From Escarpia spicata (lineage: Eukaryota > Annelida > Polychaeta > Sabellida > Siboglinidae), in contig OZ023216.1 of NCBI GenBank assembly GCA_963995525.1, positions 43,644,031-43,708,030 on the forward strand: a stretch of DNA of 64,000 bases. Direction: 5' to 3'. Positions 12,300 through 24,800 of the stretch are shown here, piece after piece (the first letter of the stretch is position 1; every line of letters starts with the position of its first letter). Under the pieces are notes generated by a model, which had not been told where the DNA came from, did no database searches, and was given only the letters and a program-made list of their open reading frames with translations. Made by a program: the position numbers and the translations under genes.

Positions 12300-14190
12300 A
12301 TTGCAATATCCATATTTCTGATGGATTCACTCACTATGTTTATAGTACCTTTGTAAGGATGTTGTGATGTATAAATAAAACATGATTAGTACAATTCAAT
12401 CATTGGTGTACTGGGTATCACAACTGTTACCAACTTTTATCACGTGTCTTGAGTGCGAGGTAGCTATAAATATACGCTAGTCGCTCGCATATTCGCGCAA
12501 TGGTTATTTTGATATTTTATTGTAACTTACGTGACCGAGTTCAAAGGGTCATAAATTTATTTATCTGCAACGCAATGTTATCATTTTGTGTTTAATACGT
12601 TATTGACGTATAGGGATCATTGGTACAGTATCAATTTACAATTTATCTTAGAAAAATTCACAGGAATTTACACTTTCGCATCCATTCTAATATTTGATGT
12701 ACTTTACGTCACATTAGTTGAGCTGCCACACAGCACACTACTGCAACCCAATATTTAGGCGTAATGAGTGGTGAAAGCAAAAAGAATCAAAGCTCCATCA
12801 CAACAAAATAGAAGAATGTGGCTGGAGTAACAGCAAACATTTCTTCTTTGATTCCTGTCCTGAATTGTAACTTACGTGACGCGAAATTGCCCAATTAACT
12901 TCGGAAATGTTTATAGTACCCTGGTAAGAACTGTGTGATGTATGATTAAAACATGACTAGTACACTGGAATCACGTATGTACTGGGTGGCTCAACTGTGA
13001 GCAACTTCATCACGTGTCTTGGATGCGTCCGCCATTACCCTATGAAAGGGTGCCCTTGAAAATACCGTTTTGGTGTGATTTGTGTACTTTTTCGAGCACT
13101 TTGAGGTGGGACACGTAGGTCCCGTGAATACTGAATGTTTTACTGCATTAGTTCTTTCACGAGGTAGGGAAGTTCATCGGATATTCGCTAGCGAATTCGC
13201 AGAGTGGATATATTTATATTTTGTTGTAACTTATGTGACAAAGTTCAAAGGGTCATAGATGTATTTATCTGCAACGCAATGTTATCTTTTTGTTTTTAAT
13301 ACGTTAAAAAAGTATATGGATCCTTGTTACAGTATCAATTTACCATACATCTTAGGTAACTTCAAAGAATTTACACTTTAGCCAATCTAATATTTGATGT
13401 AACTTACGTGACACTAGTTGAGCTGCCACACAGCATACCATAGCAACCCGGTATTTAAGCATAACACATGGTAATAAGCCAAAAGAATCAAAACTCCACC
13501 ACAACAAAATAGGTGAGTCTGGCTGCATTCATGGAGAAACAGCATATATTTATTCTTTGAATTATGTTCTGAATTGTAACTTACACACAACATTGCCCAA
13601 TTAATATCGGATATACTTATAGTACCCTAGTAAGAATATTGCGATGTATGAATAAAACAGGATTAGTACAATGGACTCATTGATGTACTGGGTGCCACAA
13701 CTGTTACCAACTTGTATGACGTGTCTTGAGTGCGTCCGCCATTACCCTCTAAAAGAGTGTCCCTGAAAATACCGTTTTAGTGTGATGTGTGAATTGTTTT
13801 CGAGCACTTTGACTTGGGTCATGTTGGTCAGGTGAATACAAAATGTACTACTGTACTGTATTAGATCTTTCACGAGGTAGCATTAGACATACGTTTGTCG
13901 CTCGTGTATTCGCACAATGGCTATTTTAACATTTTATTATAACTTACGTGACAGAGTTCAAAGGGTCATCAATTTATTCATCTGCAGAGCAATATCATCA
14001 TTTTATGTTTAATATGTTAATGAAGTATAAGTATCCTTGTTACAGTATGAATTCACCATACATCATAGGTAACTTCACAGGAATTTACATTTTCGCAACC
14101 AATCTAATATTTGATGTAACTTACGCGACACTAGTTAAGCTGCCACTAAGCACACTATTGCAACCCAACATTAAGGCATAACGTAATAAG
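12300..14190 (-). repeat. Box-bearing satellite, inverted orientation (arm 2)
   Basis: The same A, B and C segments as at 7.4-9.15 kb run here in reverse. Boxes read TGTAACTTACGTGAC (exact at 12,521-12,535 and 12,866-12,880) with near matches around 12,701, 13,212, 13,397, 13,577, 13,938 and 14,115. The spacings are about 181, 167, 344, 185, 180, 363 and 175 bp. A full A-B-C set is therefore about 715 bp, and the spacing is a multiple of roughly 175-180 bp. With arm 1 this makes a large inverted repeat around the LINE fragment at 9.14-12.27 kb. No genes. Confidence 0.93.
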
Positions 14191-17021
14191 CCAAAATGTC
14201 ACGATGTTAGGTTTAGTACTTAAAATAGGTTGGTAGTGAATGTGAAAGACTACAGTTGGGGTTACCATGTACGGCTATTCACGGCTGGCTAGTGCTTACA
14301 CAATAATGTGAATACACCTGAGAGGCAGCATAGGGTCAGATTTCAAAGGACCGAAGAAACTGTACATTATAGTGAGGGGAGACAGGTAGGAAAGTTGAAT
14401 GTAACGTGTAATAATTATAGAAATGGTAGGCAGCTTTATATGTATAGTAACTGTGGTACGGGTGAAAATTTAGAGGGGATAATTTTGTAGCGTATAGGAA
14501 TGTCGATATAATAAAGAATTATGTACATGTTGAATTATTGTATTACCTATTGGACGGTGAAATTATTGCAATGGTGTGCTTCCGCATCAGTAGGGATCAC
14601 ATTACAGATACACGGATATGATTGATTAACTGAGGTTTGGCAAGGATAGAACACGGCAGTCCAGAGTGATCCACAGACAGGACGATGTAACCTAGTCTTC
14701 TCTGTAACAAGTAATTATTACAGTGTGGTTATAAAACCCAGACCTCGAAGCCATTCCGGTTGCTTAGACGATGATATCTTGCATTCATGCATAGTAAAGA
14801 AGAGAACACCGGGGGTATGTAAAGATACTTGTTCTGTGTATACCTGAATAAATGTTAGATTATAAGTATTATCTTGATTATCTGGTTTGGTATTATTAAA
14901 TGTGTCAAAGAGTATTGTTGTCACGGATGATTTTCACTGGTATATAGGTTGTTAAAAGTTATTCTAATTGTGGTGAGGGGATTGTTTTATGAAGACATAT
15001 TGAATATTTTGCTCTGATATGTATACGTTGGACATATAGATATATAGGTAATATGTTTATATTTGGGTTGTTGGAATAACCTATACTATGAAGGATGTTT
15101 AGTACATACCGTCGAGTATGAATATATTTTATTATTGTAGTTAAATATTTATTGTAGTGTCGGGTCGGTGCGACGGCCAGCAATACTTCAAGCTCGTTCG
15201 TGCGAACGATCGACCTATTGCGTAACAGCCAACTCCTAGATGATACCCGAGGCAAGGCTAAATTCCCGTGTGAAGAAAGAAATTCAATTGGTCGGGAATG
15301 CATTGATTCCAGAACGTTGCGAACCGTCGGAAGAGCATATAGTTGACTGCCGTGTCGACCAAGGGTATTGTTGAACCCGAACATTGTAGTTATCTTTATT
15401 ATATGATGAAAGAGCACCTTATAGATAACTCGATATGTAACGGGACTCTTATACCCTCACAGGGTTGATAGCGGAAGAGGGTCTATGTTTGTTATTATTT
15501 GTTGTATTAGAGAGTGTGGTAGAACTTCATCGTGAACGGATGAGTGGTAACATGGAGGTCATGTGTACGTTACCGGGAATTCCCGTTATAGAATAACAAT
15601 GTGTAGGAGGCTGGCGAGCTTTCCTCTAGACATTTTTTATATTAATAGTTTTGTTATTTGGTGTGGGATGAATACATTTTGAAATCGGCACCTTAACTCG
15701 GTGTTGGCAAGCGACCATATCAGGATTGTAGGACGCATTTACGCTTAGAATGCTCACGGTAATTGAAACAACGTGCTGATCTGATGCACCGAACCATGAA
15801 AAGTCCGTGAGCGAAAAGTCGTTGAGTTGTAATTGCATGAGAATTGGCTTTATCTCTCCTGTCAAACGCTGCACTCATCTAACAGAAGCATCAAACCTGA
15901 GCGCTCGTTGGCGTAGAGCTATACGACATTTTCTCGGCGCACGACAATTTCAATCGCGGAAAAGCCATATATTTCCTGAATATAATTTCAACATTCATAT
16001 GCTAATCAGGAGTGGCTGTATTTTAGTTACGTTAAAACATAATCCCATGTGACATTTACGCTAAATTTGGATTTTGAGACCCCCACCCGTTTGTAATGCT
16101 TCATAACACTGACCTGCTTACCCCCTAAAAGGACATTCTTTTTGAAAAAGACCTAGGGCTATCTGTCATGGTACATAAGGACTAGAATAAAGAATAAAGT
16201 ACAAGATCAAATGATAAATTACTAGAATAAAGTACATGTATAACTAACAATAAACAAAAATGCATCAATTGTTCAAGTTTAGACCTACTTTTAATAGGTA
16301 TGATTTCTGATAGGGGGAGGGGCGCAGGCGACAGCTGCGCGTATGGTCGTGCCTGACTGTCAAACGGAGCTCGCGTCCTTCTAAACCTATTTCGGTTTCT
16401 AAAATTGGGCAATCTTGTTCACCCTACGTTGCCTGTTTGTTTCGTAAGAGACCACACATGTGATATACTTTATAACATGGGCGTTTCATTACCTACTGCC
16501 AGAACCGTTGGTCATAAAGTGAGAGATGTGAAACAATAATACAGATTTCCATACAGTGAAAATTACCTTTCAATTGTCAAATGAATAACATATTGGATGT
16601 GTCCGAAAAAGGATTTTTTGGGTTAACAAGCTAATTATTCATATCGTTCTCCAAACCTACAATTTTATTGGTAACAAAATACGTCAATGGAAAAGAAATA
16701 TGCATGTTCCGAATTGAGTCCAAGCAAATTTTAGATACCAAAAAGATGAAAGCGTCGCCAATTTTGCATCAGTAAGAACATCAGTTATTTTAAACAATTG
16801 CTGGAGCTGAACAAGAATCAAAATTCCATCATGAAATCCTACATGGAAGTCAAATGCCTCACACTACTCTACTCACGGAGCGCAAGAAGCCAGTTTCATT
16901 GTTAATAGAACAAACATGAAAACAGCAAAATGTTCACACCAATTTGAAACACATTATATTTGCATTGTCAAAACTAAATGTCAAAGGGTTTGTGTCAACT
17001 CAAACACAATTTGTGGCAATG
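14190..17021. other. Intergenic DNA without recognised genes
   Basis: No domain, splice-consistent exon or repeat family was recognised. The longest frame (minus strand, 14,959-15,417, 152 codons) has no familiar motif and an AT-rich tail, and could be part of an unrecognised element. The right end, TTTGTGGCAATGGTAC, is the insertion site of the Gypsy element. Confidence 0.5.
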
Positions 17022-17025
17022 GTAC

Positions 17026-17174
17026 TATAGAGGATCGTCACACTCACTCTATTCACCACACTTTTGGTTAGGAATATCGCAACACTGCGTATCTTTATTT
17101 ACTCAGCCTCTCGTTCAACTCTCGTCTCTTCACCCGAGACTTCCCTGATTACATCATAACCGAGGCGGCCTACA
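17026..17174 (-). repeat. 3' LTR of the Gypsy element
   Basis: 149 bp. On the element's sense strand it begins TGTAGGCCGCCTCGG and ends CCTCTATA. I saw no difference from the copy at 21,462-21,610. The 5' end has the usual TG, but the 3' end is TA rather than CA. Confidence 0.95.
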
Positions 17175-17188
17175 TATGCCCCCCACCA
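17175..17188 (-). other. Polypurine tract of the Gypsy element
   Basis: On the sense strand TGGTGGGGGGCATA lies directly against the 3' LTR. This is the position and composition expected of the RNase H-resistant primer for plus-strand DNA synthesis. Confidence 0.75.
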
Positions 17189-17392
17189 GTATACGAAGTG
17201 TACGAAAACTGAAATAATAATAGTAATATGAAAGTCAAGTTCATGTGACACAATCAGTTCAAGACAGTAGGCCAATAGGTCTAACACTAATGTAACACGT
17301 GTTGCTGTCCAGTTCACTCGAGGTAGCGGGCCGGCAATCTCACCAGCCTGCCACTGGAGGTTACCAAGGGAACCACTCCTGTGTTGCCGTCT

Positions 17393-20330
17393 TCAGCGTG
17401 ACGTGGCGGCAGCCTCGCTTCTGTCTGCTTGAGCTGGGCGTCTCGGTTCGTTCGCTTTCGATGCCTCATCCAAGAAAGCCGGCTTTAAACGATCGATCGA
17501 CACCGTATCCTGTCGTGTGCCGAGATCTAGTTTGTAGAATTTATCGTGCCGTTCGACCACTTTGAACAGCCCCTGATATGGCGCTTGTAGTGGCCGTCTG
17601 TGCGCGTCAACTCGAACAAAAACGTGTGTTGCCGTAGACAACTCACGCGGCACGTAGTTTCGTCGTGTCTGGCCACCGTGCCAATCGGGAGCTATCGGTC
17701 GCAACTGCCGAATTGTCTGTCGCAAGTCGCTCACAAATACAGGATCTGCATTCCAGTCGCCCTCCGCCGACACAAAGAACTCGCCTGGCAGGCGTAGAGC
17801 CTCACCTCGGCCGCTGAACAGTTCAGATCTTCTTTCACGGCCGCTCTCATCCCTAGCATGACGAGAGGCAGTGCGTCAACCCAGTTTGGGTCGGCGGCCA
17901 GTTTTGCCTTTAGCGCGGCCTTCATGGTACGGTGCATTCGCTCCACTAACCCGTTCGATTGCGGATGGTATGACGTGGTCGTGTTGGTAGCTGCTCCCAG
18001 CATGGACGCAGTCCTCCTCCAAAGTTCAGATACGAATTGTCTGCCGCGATCGCTCGTCAAAGTAGACGGCACACCATGTCTCGAAACCCAATGATACAAG
18101 AACGCGCGAGCGCAGGTTATCGCAGATATGTCGCTCAATGGTATGGCTTCAGGCCACCGCGTGAACCGATCCACAATCGTCAATAGGTAGGTAAAACCTT
18201 GCGATGCCGGCAATGGACCGACCAGGTCGACGTGCAAACTGTCGAATCGTTTCACTGGCATCGGGAGCGGGTTCAACGGCGCCACGATGTGCCTCGACAC
18301 CTTAGCGCGCTGGCAGGCCACGCATGCACGCGCCCAATGACGTATGTCTCTGGCCATACCCTGCCAGACAAAACGATCACAAATCAACCGGCGCATAGCC
18401 CTGGCTCCAGCGTGAGCCAAGTCGTGGTAGGCATCAAAGACTTTGCGCGTCCAGGCAGCCGGCAGCAACGGGCGAGGCTTCCCTGTGGACATATCGACGA
18501 GCAACTGCTCTTCAGTATCTGGTAAATGACAGCGAGTTATCTGTAAGCTCGACTCGGCGGCGACCAGTCTTTGTACAGCCGTGTCTACAGCTTGTTGTTT
18601 AGCCATAGTGACGTAATCTATCACTCCAGTAACCACGCCCTCCATGCTCGCAATGGCGCTCGACTCCTTCGGAGGCGCTCGGGAAAGTGCGTCGGCTACT
18701 ACGTTGTCGGCTCCTGGAACGTAACGTATGTCGGTAGTGAATTCCGACACGAAGCAGAGATGTCGCTGCTGACGCGGAGACCACTTATCCGATACATTGT
18801 TGAACACGAACGTAAGTGGCTTGTGGTCCGTGAATAGCGTGAATTTGCGTCCCTCAATGAAGTAACGGAACTTCTTCACCGCCAAGTACATCGCTAGGAG
18901 CTCCTTGTCGAAGGTGGAGTACTTCTTCTCGGCCGCGTGGAGTTTGCGCGAGAAAAACGAAATGGGCGTCCATACTCCATTCAGACGCTGCTGCAGAACG
19001 GCGCCCACGGCCGTATCTGAGGCATCTGTGTTGATGCTCGTTGCTGCTGTCACTGACGGGTGAGCTAGGTGTGTAGCTGCGGCCAACGCCATCTTGCTGC
19101 GCTGAAAGTGATCTTCGTGAAGCACTGTCCACGCCGCACCAAAATCACTGTCTTTCACATTCACGAGATCATACAGAGGAAGCAAAATAGCGGCAGCGTG
19201 TGGCACGAAACGCCTGTAGAAGTTCAACATCCCTAAAAATTCCTTCAAAGACTTAGTTGAACGCGGTCGCGGGAAGTCGGTGATGTGTTGCACTCCACCA
19301 AGCCGTAATCCGCGAGCCTGCTGAAGAGTTGACGGAGATGGCTGCGGTGTTCGTCTGCCGACGCGCTCGCGACCAATATGTCATCTAGGTAAACATATGC
19401 AAACGGGAAATCTCTGAAAACATTGTCCATAAAGCGCTGAAATGTCTGTGCCGCATTCTTTAGCCCAAATGGCATACGCGTATACTCAAAGAGCCCGAAA
19501 GGTGTTATGATGGCAGTCTTCGCGATGTCTTCTGCATTCATGGGTACCTGATTGTAAGCACGTATTAAATCGATTTTGGAGAATATGCTTTTTCCTTCCA
19601 ACTGGATAGCAAAATCCTGCATGTGAGGTATCGGATAGCGGTCGTCCTCAGAGACTGCGTTTAGAGCTCGGTAATCTCCGCAAGCTCGCCACCCGCCAGA
19701 TGGCTTCGCTACCATGTGCAGCGGTGACGACCACGCTGAATTCGATGGGCGAATTATGTTCATCTCCAGCAGTTTTCGGAATTCATCCTTCGCTACGACT
19801 AGCTTGTCGGGAGAAAGTCGACGAGCGCGAGCAAACACCGGTCGACTACAACGCGTGTCGATGTGATGCTCCACTTTCCCTTGTAGGCGACATCTCTTGA
19901 TGCACGGTGTCGTTACCTCGTGGAATTCATCCAATATGTCCGCATATCGATCCGCCTGAACTAGCACGCACAGTTTAGAAACGGCCGAACGTCTATACGA
20001 GGCCGGAACGGTGAGAAATGTCTCAGCATCCATTAACCGTTTGCGCCCGACGTCCACCAAAAGTCCGAAATATCTCAAGAAATCGGCGCCTATGATTGGC
20101 TTAGTGACCTCAGCGATGGTAAATGTCCACGTAAACGCTTTGGCCAACCCGAGATCCACTTGCACCGATCGATCGCCAAAAGTGCGGATGGATGATCCGT
20201 TTGCTGCCTGTAGTTGCATACCGACTGAAGGATTTCGACGGTCCTCAGCACTAGGCGGTAAAACACTGATTTCAGCTCCAGTATCGATGAGATATCTCAA
20301 CTTCGATACGGGATCGGCGATGGTAAGCAA
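17393..20330 (-). pseudogene. pol: Gypsy pol: protease, RT, RNase H, integrase, with two breaks
   Basis: Read on the minus strand. The aspartic protease motif LIDTGAEISVLPPS is near 20,290. The RT domain has WSSPLHMVAKPSGGW near 19,730, YNQVPM near 19,555, MPFGLKNAAQTF near 19,465 and YVYLDDILVAS near 19,395 (catalytic YLDD). RNase H has NTDASDTAVGAVL near 19,030 and FTDHKPLTF near 18,815. Integrase has a HHCC zinc module near 18,420-18,310 and a core with VDLVGPLP, SDRGRQF and HPQSNGLVERMH (near 18,230, 18,055 and 17,965). Break 1, near 19,290, joins the end of RT to a later point in the thumb/connection with a frame change; roughly 30 residues expected between them are absent. Break 2, near 17,790, is a small frameshift before the integrase C-terminal module. 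Substitution of catalytic residues is not seen. Confidence 0.9.
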
Positions 20331-20362
20331 GCGACTAGATGTGCGCAGGTCGGTGGTCGCTC

Positions 20363-21331
20363 CTAACGACCTGCACGGCTGTTTCCCGCTTGACGGCAGC
20401 CCTCAGAACATTTGTTTGCGTTCGCGCCCCAGACCAAATGGTACCAGCATAGCCCATCAGCATTGAGGCCGCGGTACATCCTCGAGCGACGACTAGGAAT
20501 GGTCTCCGACCGGGAGCCACCACGCGCACGACGATTGCCGCCATACGGAGTCGACCTTTTTAGCTCCCCCACTTCCGCCGAGATCACGTCGTTACTCGTC
20601 ATAAGTTTCGCCAGCTGCTGATGGAGAGAAGCCAGCGTAGTGACGTCGTCTTCCCGCGATGCCTCCGCTTGAGTAACTGCGAAGTTGGGTGACATCTCCT
20701 GCATCACGGGTACGCTGGCTAGCCGGTCAGCCATCTGCGCCAACTTTTCAACGGTAAATAGGGCAGCTTGTGACCTAACTATCAGTTGTGTCTGCGCCGG
20801 CAACCGTCGTACAAACTCTTCTTTAGCGATTTCGTCACCCTCGATTGAACGGCCGAGTATGCGCTCCATGAGACGTAACAAGTCGGTCGGGCGTTGGTCA
20901 GTGACCGGGCCTAGTTTGCGTAGTCGCTGTATGCGCTCGGCTGTACTCGGTGTACGACGCTCGATGTACGCCTGCTTTAGATCATCGTAGCATGTAGGCG
21001 ACGGCCCTCTCTCCATTAGGTCCATGACCACATCGGACTGCTCAGCTGTCATAACATTTATGCAATGGTCAAACATAGTCTGTTGTGCTGTGATCTTATG
21101 TAATCTGAACTTCGCCTCGCAGTGTAAAAACCATTTTCTCGGATTGTCCGGCCATAGCGCTGGCAGCTTTACCGCCACGGCGTTGATCTCCATGCCTAGC
21201 GTTGGACGTGGTGGCATTTCCATTGACAGCCCGGCAGCGGCGAGTAGTTCGTTACTAGCGGCTATTGTCTGCTGCGCGGTCAACAGATCGGCCCTTGCAC
21301 GCTCCACTTGCTGCGGTGTGGGCCGCTCCAT
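20363..21331 (-). CDS. gag: Gypsy gag polyprotein (322 aa)
   Basis: An intact frame starting at the first Met after the primer-binding site, MERPTPQQVERARADL. It contains a central capsid-like region (LPALWPDNPRKWFLHCEAKF near residues 53-72, a typical retrotransposon gag signature with Trp and Phe). The C-terminus has a basic, Arg/Gly-rich stretch, then a Cys/His motif of the form CWYHxxxGxxxxKCxxxC near residues 290-310, the zinc-knuckle variant of Mag-type Gypsy gags. It stops 33 bp before the first Met of pol, which lies in a different frame, so pol was probably made by ribosomal frameshifting near 20,330-20,420. Gag packages the element RNA into cytoplasmic particles. Confidence 0.9.
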   Translation of the reverse strand: MERPTPQQVERARADLLTAQQTIAASNELLAAAGLSMEMPPRPTLGMEINAVAVKLPALWPDNPRKWFLHCEAKFRLHKITAQQTMFDHCINVMTAEQSDVVMDLMERGPSPTCYDDLKQAYIERRTPSTAERIQRLRKLGPVTDQRPTDLLRLMERILGRSIEGDEIAKEEFVRRLPAQTQLIVRSQAALFTVEKLAQMADRLASVPVMQEMSPNFAVTQAEASREDDVTTLASLHQQLAKLMTSNDVISAEVGELKRSTPYGGNRRARGGSRSETIPSRRSRMYRGLNADGLCWYHLVWGANANKCSEGCRQAGNSRAGR

Positions 21332-21442
21332 TCTAGGTCAGCGCGCGGTGCGGTCGGCTTTATAAATGCGAATTAATCGACGAAAATCTCGCGCGCCAGT
21401 GCTTCCTAACACCCAGATAATGGCGTATATATTGTTGCAAAA

Positions 21443-21460
21443 CTCACGTCAGGGTCACCA
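21443..21460 (-). other. Primer-binding site of the Gypsy element
   Basis: The sense strand reads TGGTGACCCTGACGTGAG one base downstream of the 5' LTR. A TGG start is expected of a site pairing with the CCA end of a tRNA. I did not assign the tRNA. Confidence 0.7.
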
Positions 21461-21461
21461 C

Positions 21462-21610
21462 TATAGAGGATCGTCACACTCACTCTATTCACCACACTTT
21501 TGGTTAGGAATATCGCAACACTGCGTATCTTTATTTACTCAGCCTCTCGTTCAACTCTCGTCTCTTCACCCGAGACTTCCCTGATTACATCATAACCGAG
21601 GCGGCCTACA
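21462..21610 (-). repeat. 5' LTR of the Gypsy element
   Basis: 149 bp, the partner of 17,026-17,174, apparently identical. It should carry the promoter for the element's RNA. No clear TATA box was found inside it; a TTTATAAA on the minus strand lies just upstream of gag at about 21,357-21,364. Confidence 0.95.
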
Positions 21611-21871
21611 GTACTGTTCACCATCCACCAGGGGTACTAATTACCCAAGTTATGTTTTATAAATGAACTGAACCGGGGTAAAGCATGTGATTATGTATAT
21701 GTGGAGCGCCCCTGGTGGCAGCTGTGTTTTGTATGAGCTCGTGGATTTCACTAGTTGAATGCGTTTTCTAACCATTCAATCATCGTTATAATTGTATAAC
21801 CGTTTTATGATACTACGCGCTATGCTTGGGTTCATGCTGATTGGAACTATACTCCTGAACATTTGTGATAT
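21611..21871. other. Short spacer with an inverted pair of CCACCAGGGG words
   Basis: No gene. CCACCAGGGG (21,625-21,634) and its reverse complement CCCCTGGTGG (21,709-21,718) lie 75 bp apart, pointing towards each other. Both resemble the core of the CTCF binding consensus. The rest is AT-rich and may include the 5' untranslated part of the following LINE. Confidence 0.45.
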
Positions 21872-24800
21872 TTGGACACTACAGTTGCAATCACACCTGT
21901 TCGCGTTAACGAAGACTACACTGTTATACCTATGTTGACCCACATTCGGTACGACAGGCACGATCTGCTGCGCCACAGCAAGGTAATAACGAAAGACAAT
22001 AGACTCTCCGAGCCGGTGTATTGTTTATTGAAGCTACTTGGGATAGCCGTACCACCGCGTGGGTGTCGAGCCGGCAATAACCGTAGACGCAAACGTAATT
22101 CAGTACACACTGCACCTGTTGTGCAATCGGCCTCACCGTCAGGTCAAGCGATATATGTGATTGTAACTGCCAGGACACATATTCCCAGAACAATATTGTG
22201 CAAATCACCTCGCCGTAGTGATCCGTGCAACTTAGTTCATATTTCTACACGCGATAATACAAGCCCGACAAAGAGCAATCTCTCAGTCGCTGTCCTCAAT
22301 GCTCGTTCTGTCAGAAATAAAACGCTAACCATCAGTGAATTCGTGACCGACCACAACATTGACATCTTAGCCATAACGGAAACGTGGCTGAAAAAGAACA
22401 GCGACAAACCGATAATCGCTGATCTGACGCCGAACGGATATACGTTCATCAATGTTCCTCGTGCGGCTGGACGCGGTGTTGGTGTCGGAGTCATCCACAG
22501 GAACACGTTACCGTGCAAGATGCTTCCTAAAACGAACTATGAGTCTTTCGAACTGATGCGTATCCAGTTCACTGGAGCCACATCTAGAACGTTCAACCTG
22601 TGCACGCTCTACCGCCCGCCATCATCGGCTAAGACTCCCAGGCCGATGGTGGAGTTCTACCTGGAACTAGAACACCTGTTCCGAGAGGTGTCGACATGTA
22701 TAACACCAACGTGCATTGTTGGTGACTTCAACATCAGATACGACGTTGAGGCAGAGGCCCGGCCGCTCGTGCAATTACTGGACTCATATAATTTCACTCA
22801 ACACGTCACACAGCCTACACATTCTGCAGGCCACACATTGGACTTTGTGATAACCCCCAAAAATGTCAATCTCGCTACTTCTGTTGACGTTATTCCGATG
22901 TCTATATCAGATCACCACGTGGTGCGCTACGTCATGAACATCCAGAGGCCAGCTAAGACATCGACACATATAGTAAAACGCAATTACCGCTCGTTTGATG
23001 CCGATTCTTTCAATAATGACATACGATCAACTTGTGAGTGACTATCAGCCATGGTGTCAACATCTAGCGCAGCGGAACTGGTCACTGGCTACAATTCTTC
23101 ACTAAGAACGTGTATCGACAAACATGCACCAGAGCGACTGACTGCCATGCGGGGTAATATGCCAAACCCATGGTACAACAGCAACATCGATGACGCGAGG
23201 AGACGACGGCGAAAGAACGAGTCATTGTGGAGACGCACAAAGCTGGAGATCCATCGACAAATGTACGTTGATGCACGCGATGAGTGCAACAAGCTCATTG
23301 CCCTCTCAAAAACCAACTACTATCGAGATAAACTTCTGAACGCTGACAACAAAAGCATGTTCAACATCGTGAAATCACTGAGTGGGAAGCCATCATGTTC
23401 GTATCCCGAATATGACTCCGTCGTTGCCTGTTGCCATTCATTTTCGGACTATTTCAACAACAAGGTAGCTGAAATTCGACTCGGCTTACATGCTGCCAGA
23501 CATCGCATGACACCGCCGCGTGAAACACGTCGCTTTGTCACACCAATTGACACATTTACACCTACAACAACATGTGAAATAACGGCTACCATCGCTAGAA
23601 TGTGTACGTCTTGTACACTTGATCCGTTACCATCCGATCATGTAAATCAGAACACTGACGCACTTGCGATCATTGTTACTGATATAACAAATGCGTATTT
23701 GGCAGAAGGTACAATGCCGGGTGAACTAAAGCGAGCACTTGTGCATCCTCTTCTGAAGAAGCCGTCACTGTGTAAGAATACTTTAAGTAACTACCGCCCA
23801 GTCAGCAATCTGTCCCAACTTTCGAAAGTGATTGAAAAGATTGTGGCCAACAGATTGAACAGTCACCTAGCCAATGAATCACTTACGGACACATTTCAGT
23901 CCGCATACAAGCGAAACCACTCGACCGAGACAGCCCTACTGTGGGTACTCAACGAGATCAGGACCGCGCTAGACCGTAGACAAGGTACAATCGTTGTATT
24001 CGTCGATCTAAGCGCCGCATTTGACACGGTAGATCACACAATACTACTCGATCGCCTACAACGACGCTATGGCATCACCGGAGTGGTTCTCCATTGGCTG
24101 GAATCTTACCTAAGTAATCGAAAGCAGAGTGTCGTCATCGACCGCGTGTTATCGACCGAGACGATTTTGTTAACGGGGGTGCCACAAGGGTCAGTGTTGG
24201 GACCACTATTATTTTCATTATACGTGCAGCCGATCGGTGATATTATTCACAAACACGACTTAAAATATCACCACTACGCCGATGATTTACAGCTGTTCTG
24301 TCACTTCGACCTGGATGCAACTTCTCTTGTGACTGCTGTGCGTTGTATCGAGCGATGTCTTGATGACGTGAAGGAGTGGATGACTTGGAATTATCTGCTC
24401 ATGAATGACACGAAAACAGAAATTCTACCGGTTGTCCCCAAATCAGCATCTGCCATCGTAAGTGGGCTCCGTGTGCGCGTCGGGACAGATGAAATCTGTG
24501 CAATTGATCACGTTAGAAATCTCGGCGTCCACCTTGATAGACACCTGGATATGACTATGCAAGTGTCACGTACTATCAGCACTTGCTCGCTGCACCTGCG
24601 CAACATCCGGTTGATTCACCGTTACCTCACTCAACCGACAACGGAACGCGTAGTCAATGCTATGATTACATCCCGTTTGGACTACTGCAACTATCTACTG
24701 TTCGGAACCTCAACCAATAACATCGGTCGATTGCAGCGACTCCAGAATGCTGCCGCTCGCCTTATTACTCGACAGGCTCGTTGTGAAAGTGCGAACCCTA

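Larger units (their letters stand above)
17022..21615 (-). mobile_element. Ty3/Gypsy LTR retrotransposon, full length, Mag-like
   Basis: A complete element on the minus strand: 5' LTR 21,462-21,610, primer-binding site, gag, pol (protease, RT, RNase H, integrase), polypurine tract, 3' LTR 17,026-17,174. A direct repeat GTACT flanks it (17,022-17,026 shared with the LTR edge, and 21,611-21,615), consistent with a 4-5 bp target-site duplication. The two LTRs look identical over 149 bp by eye, implying a recent insertion. Pol nevertheless has two breaks, so this copy is probably not autonomous. The Cys/His variant at the end of gag resembles that of Mag-type Gypsy elements. Confidence 0.93.

Noticed and set aside
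14959..15417. 152-codon minus-strand frame
   Set aside because: No recognisable domain, AT-rich tail, no splice or promoter signals. Kept only as a remark in the intergenic entry.
17299..21365. Several plus-strand frames over the Gypsy element
   Set aside because: Shadows of gag and pol, which carry all recognisable motifs on the minus strand.
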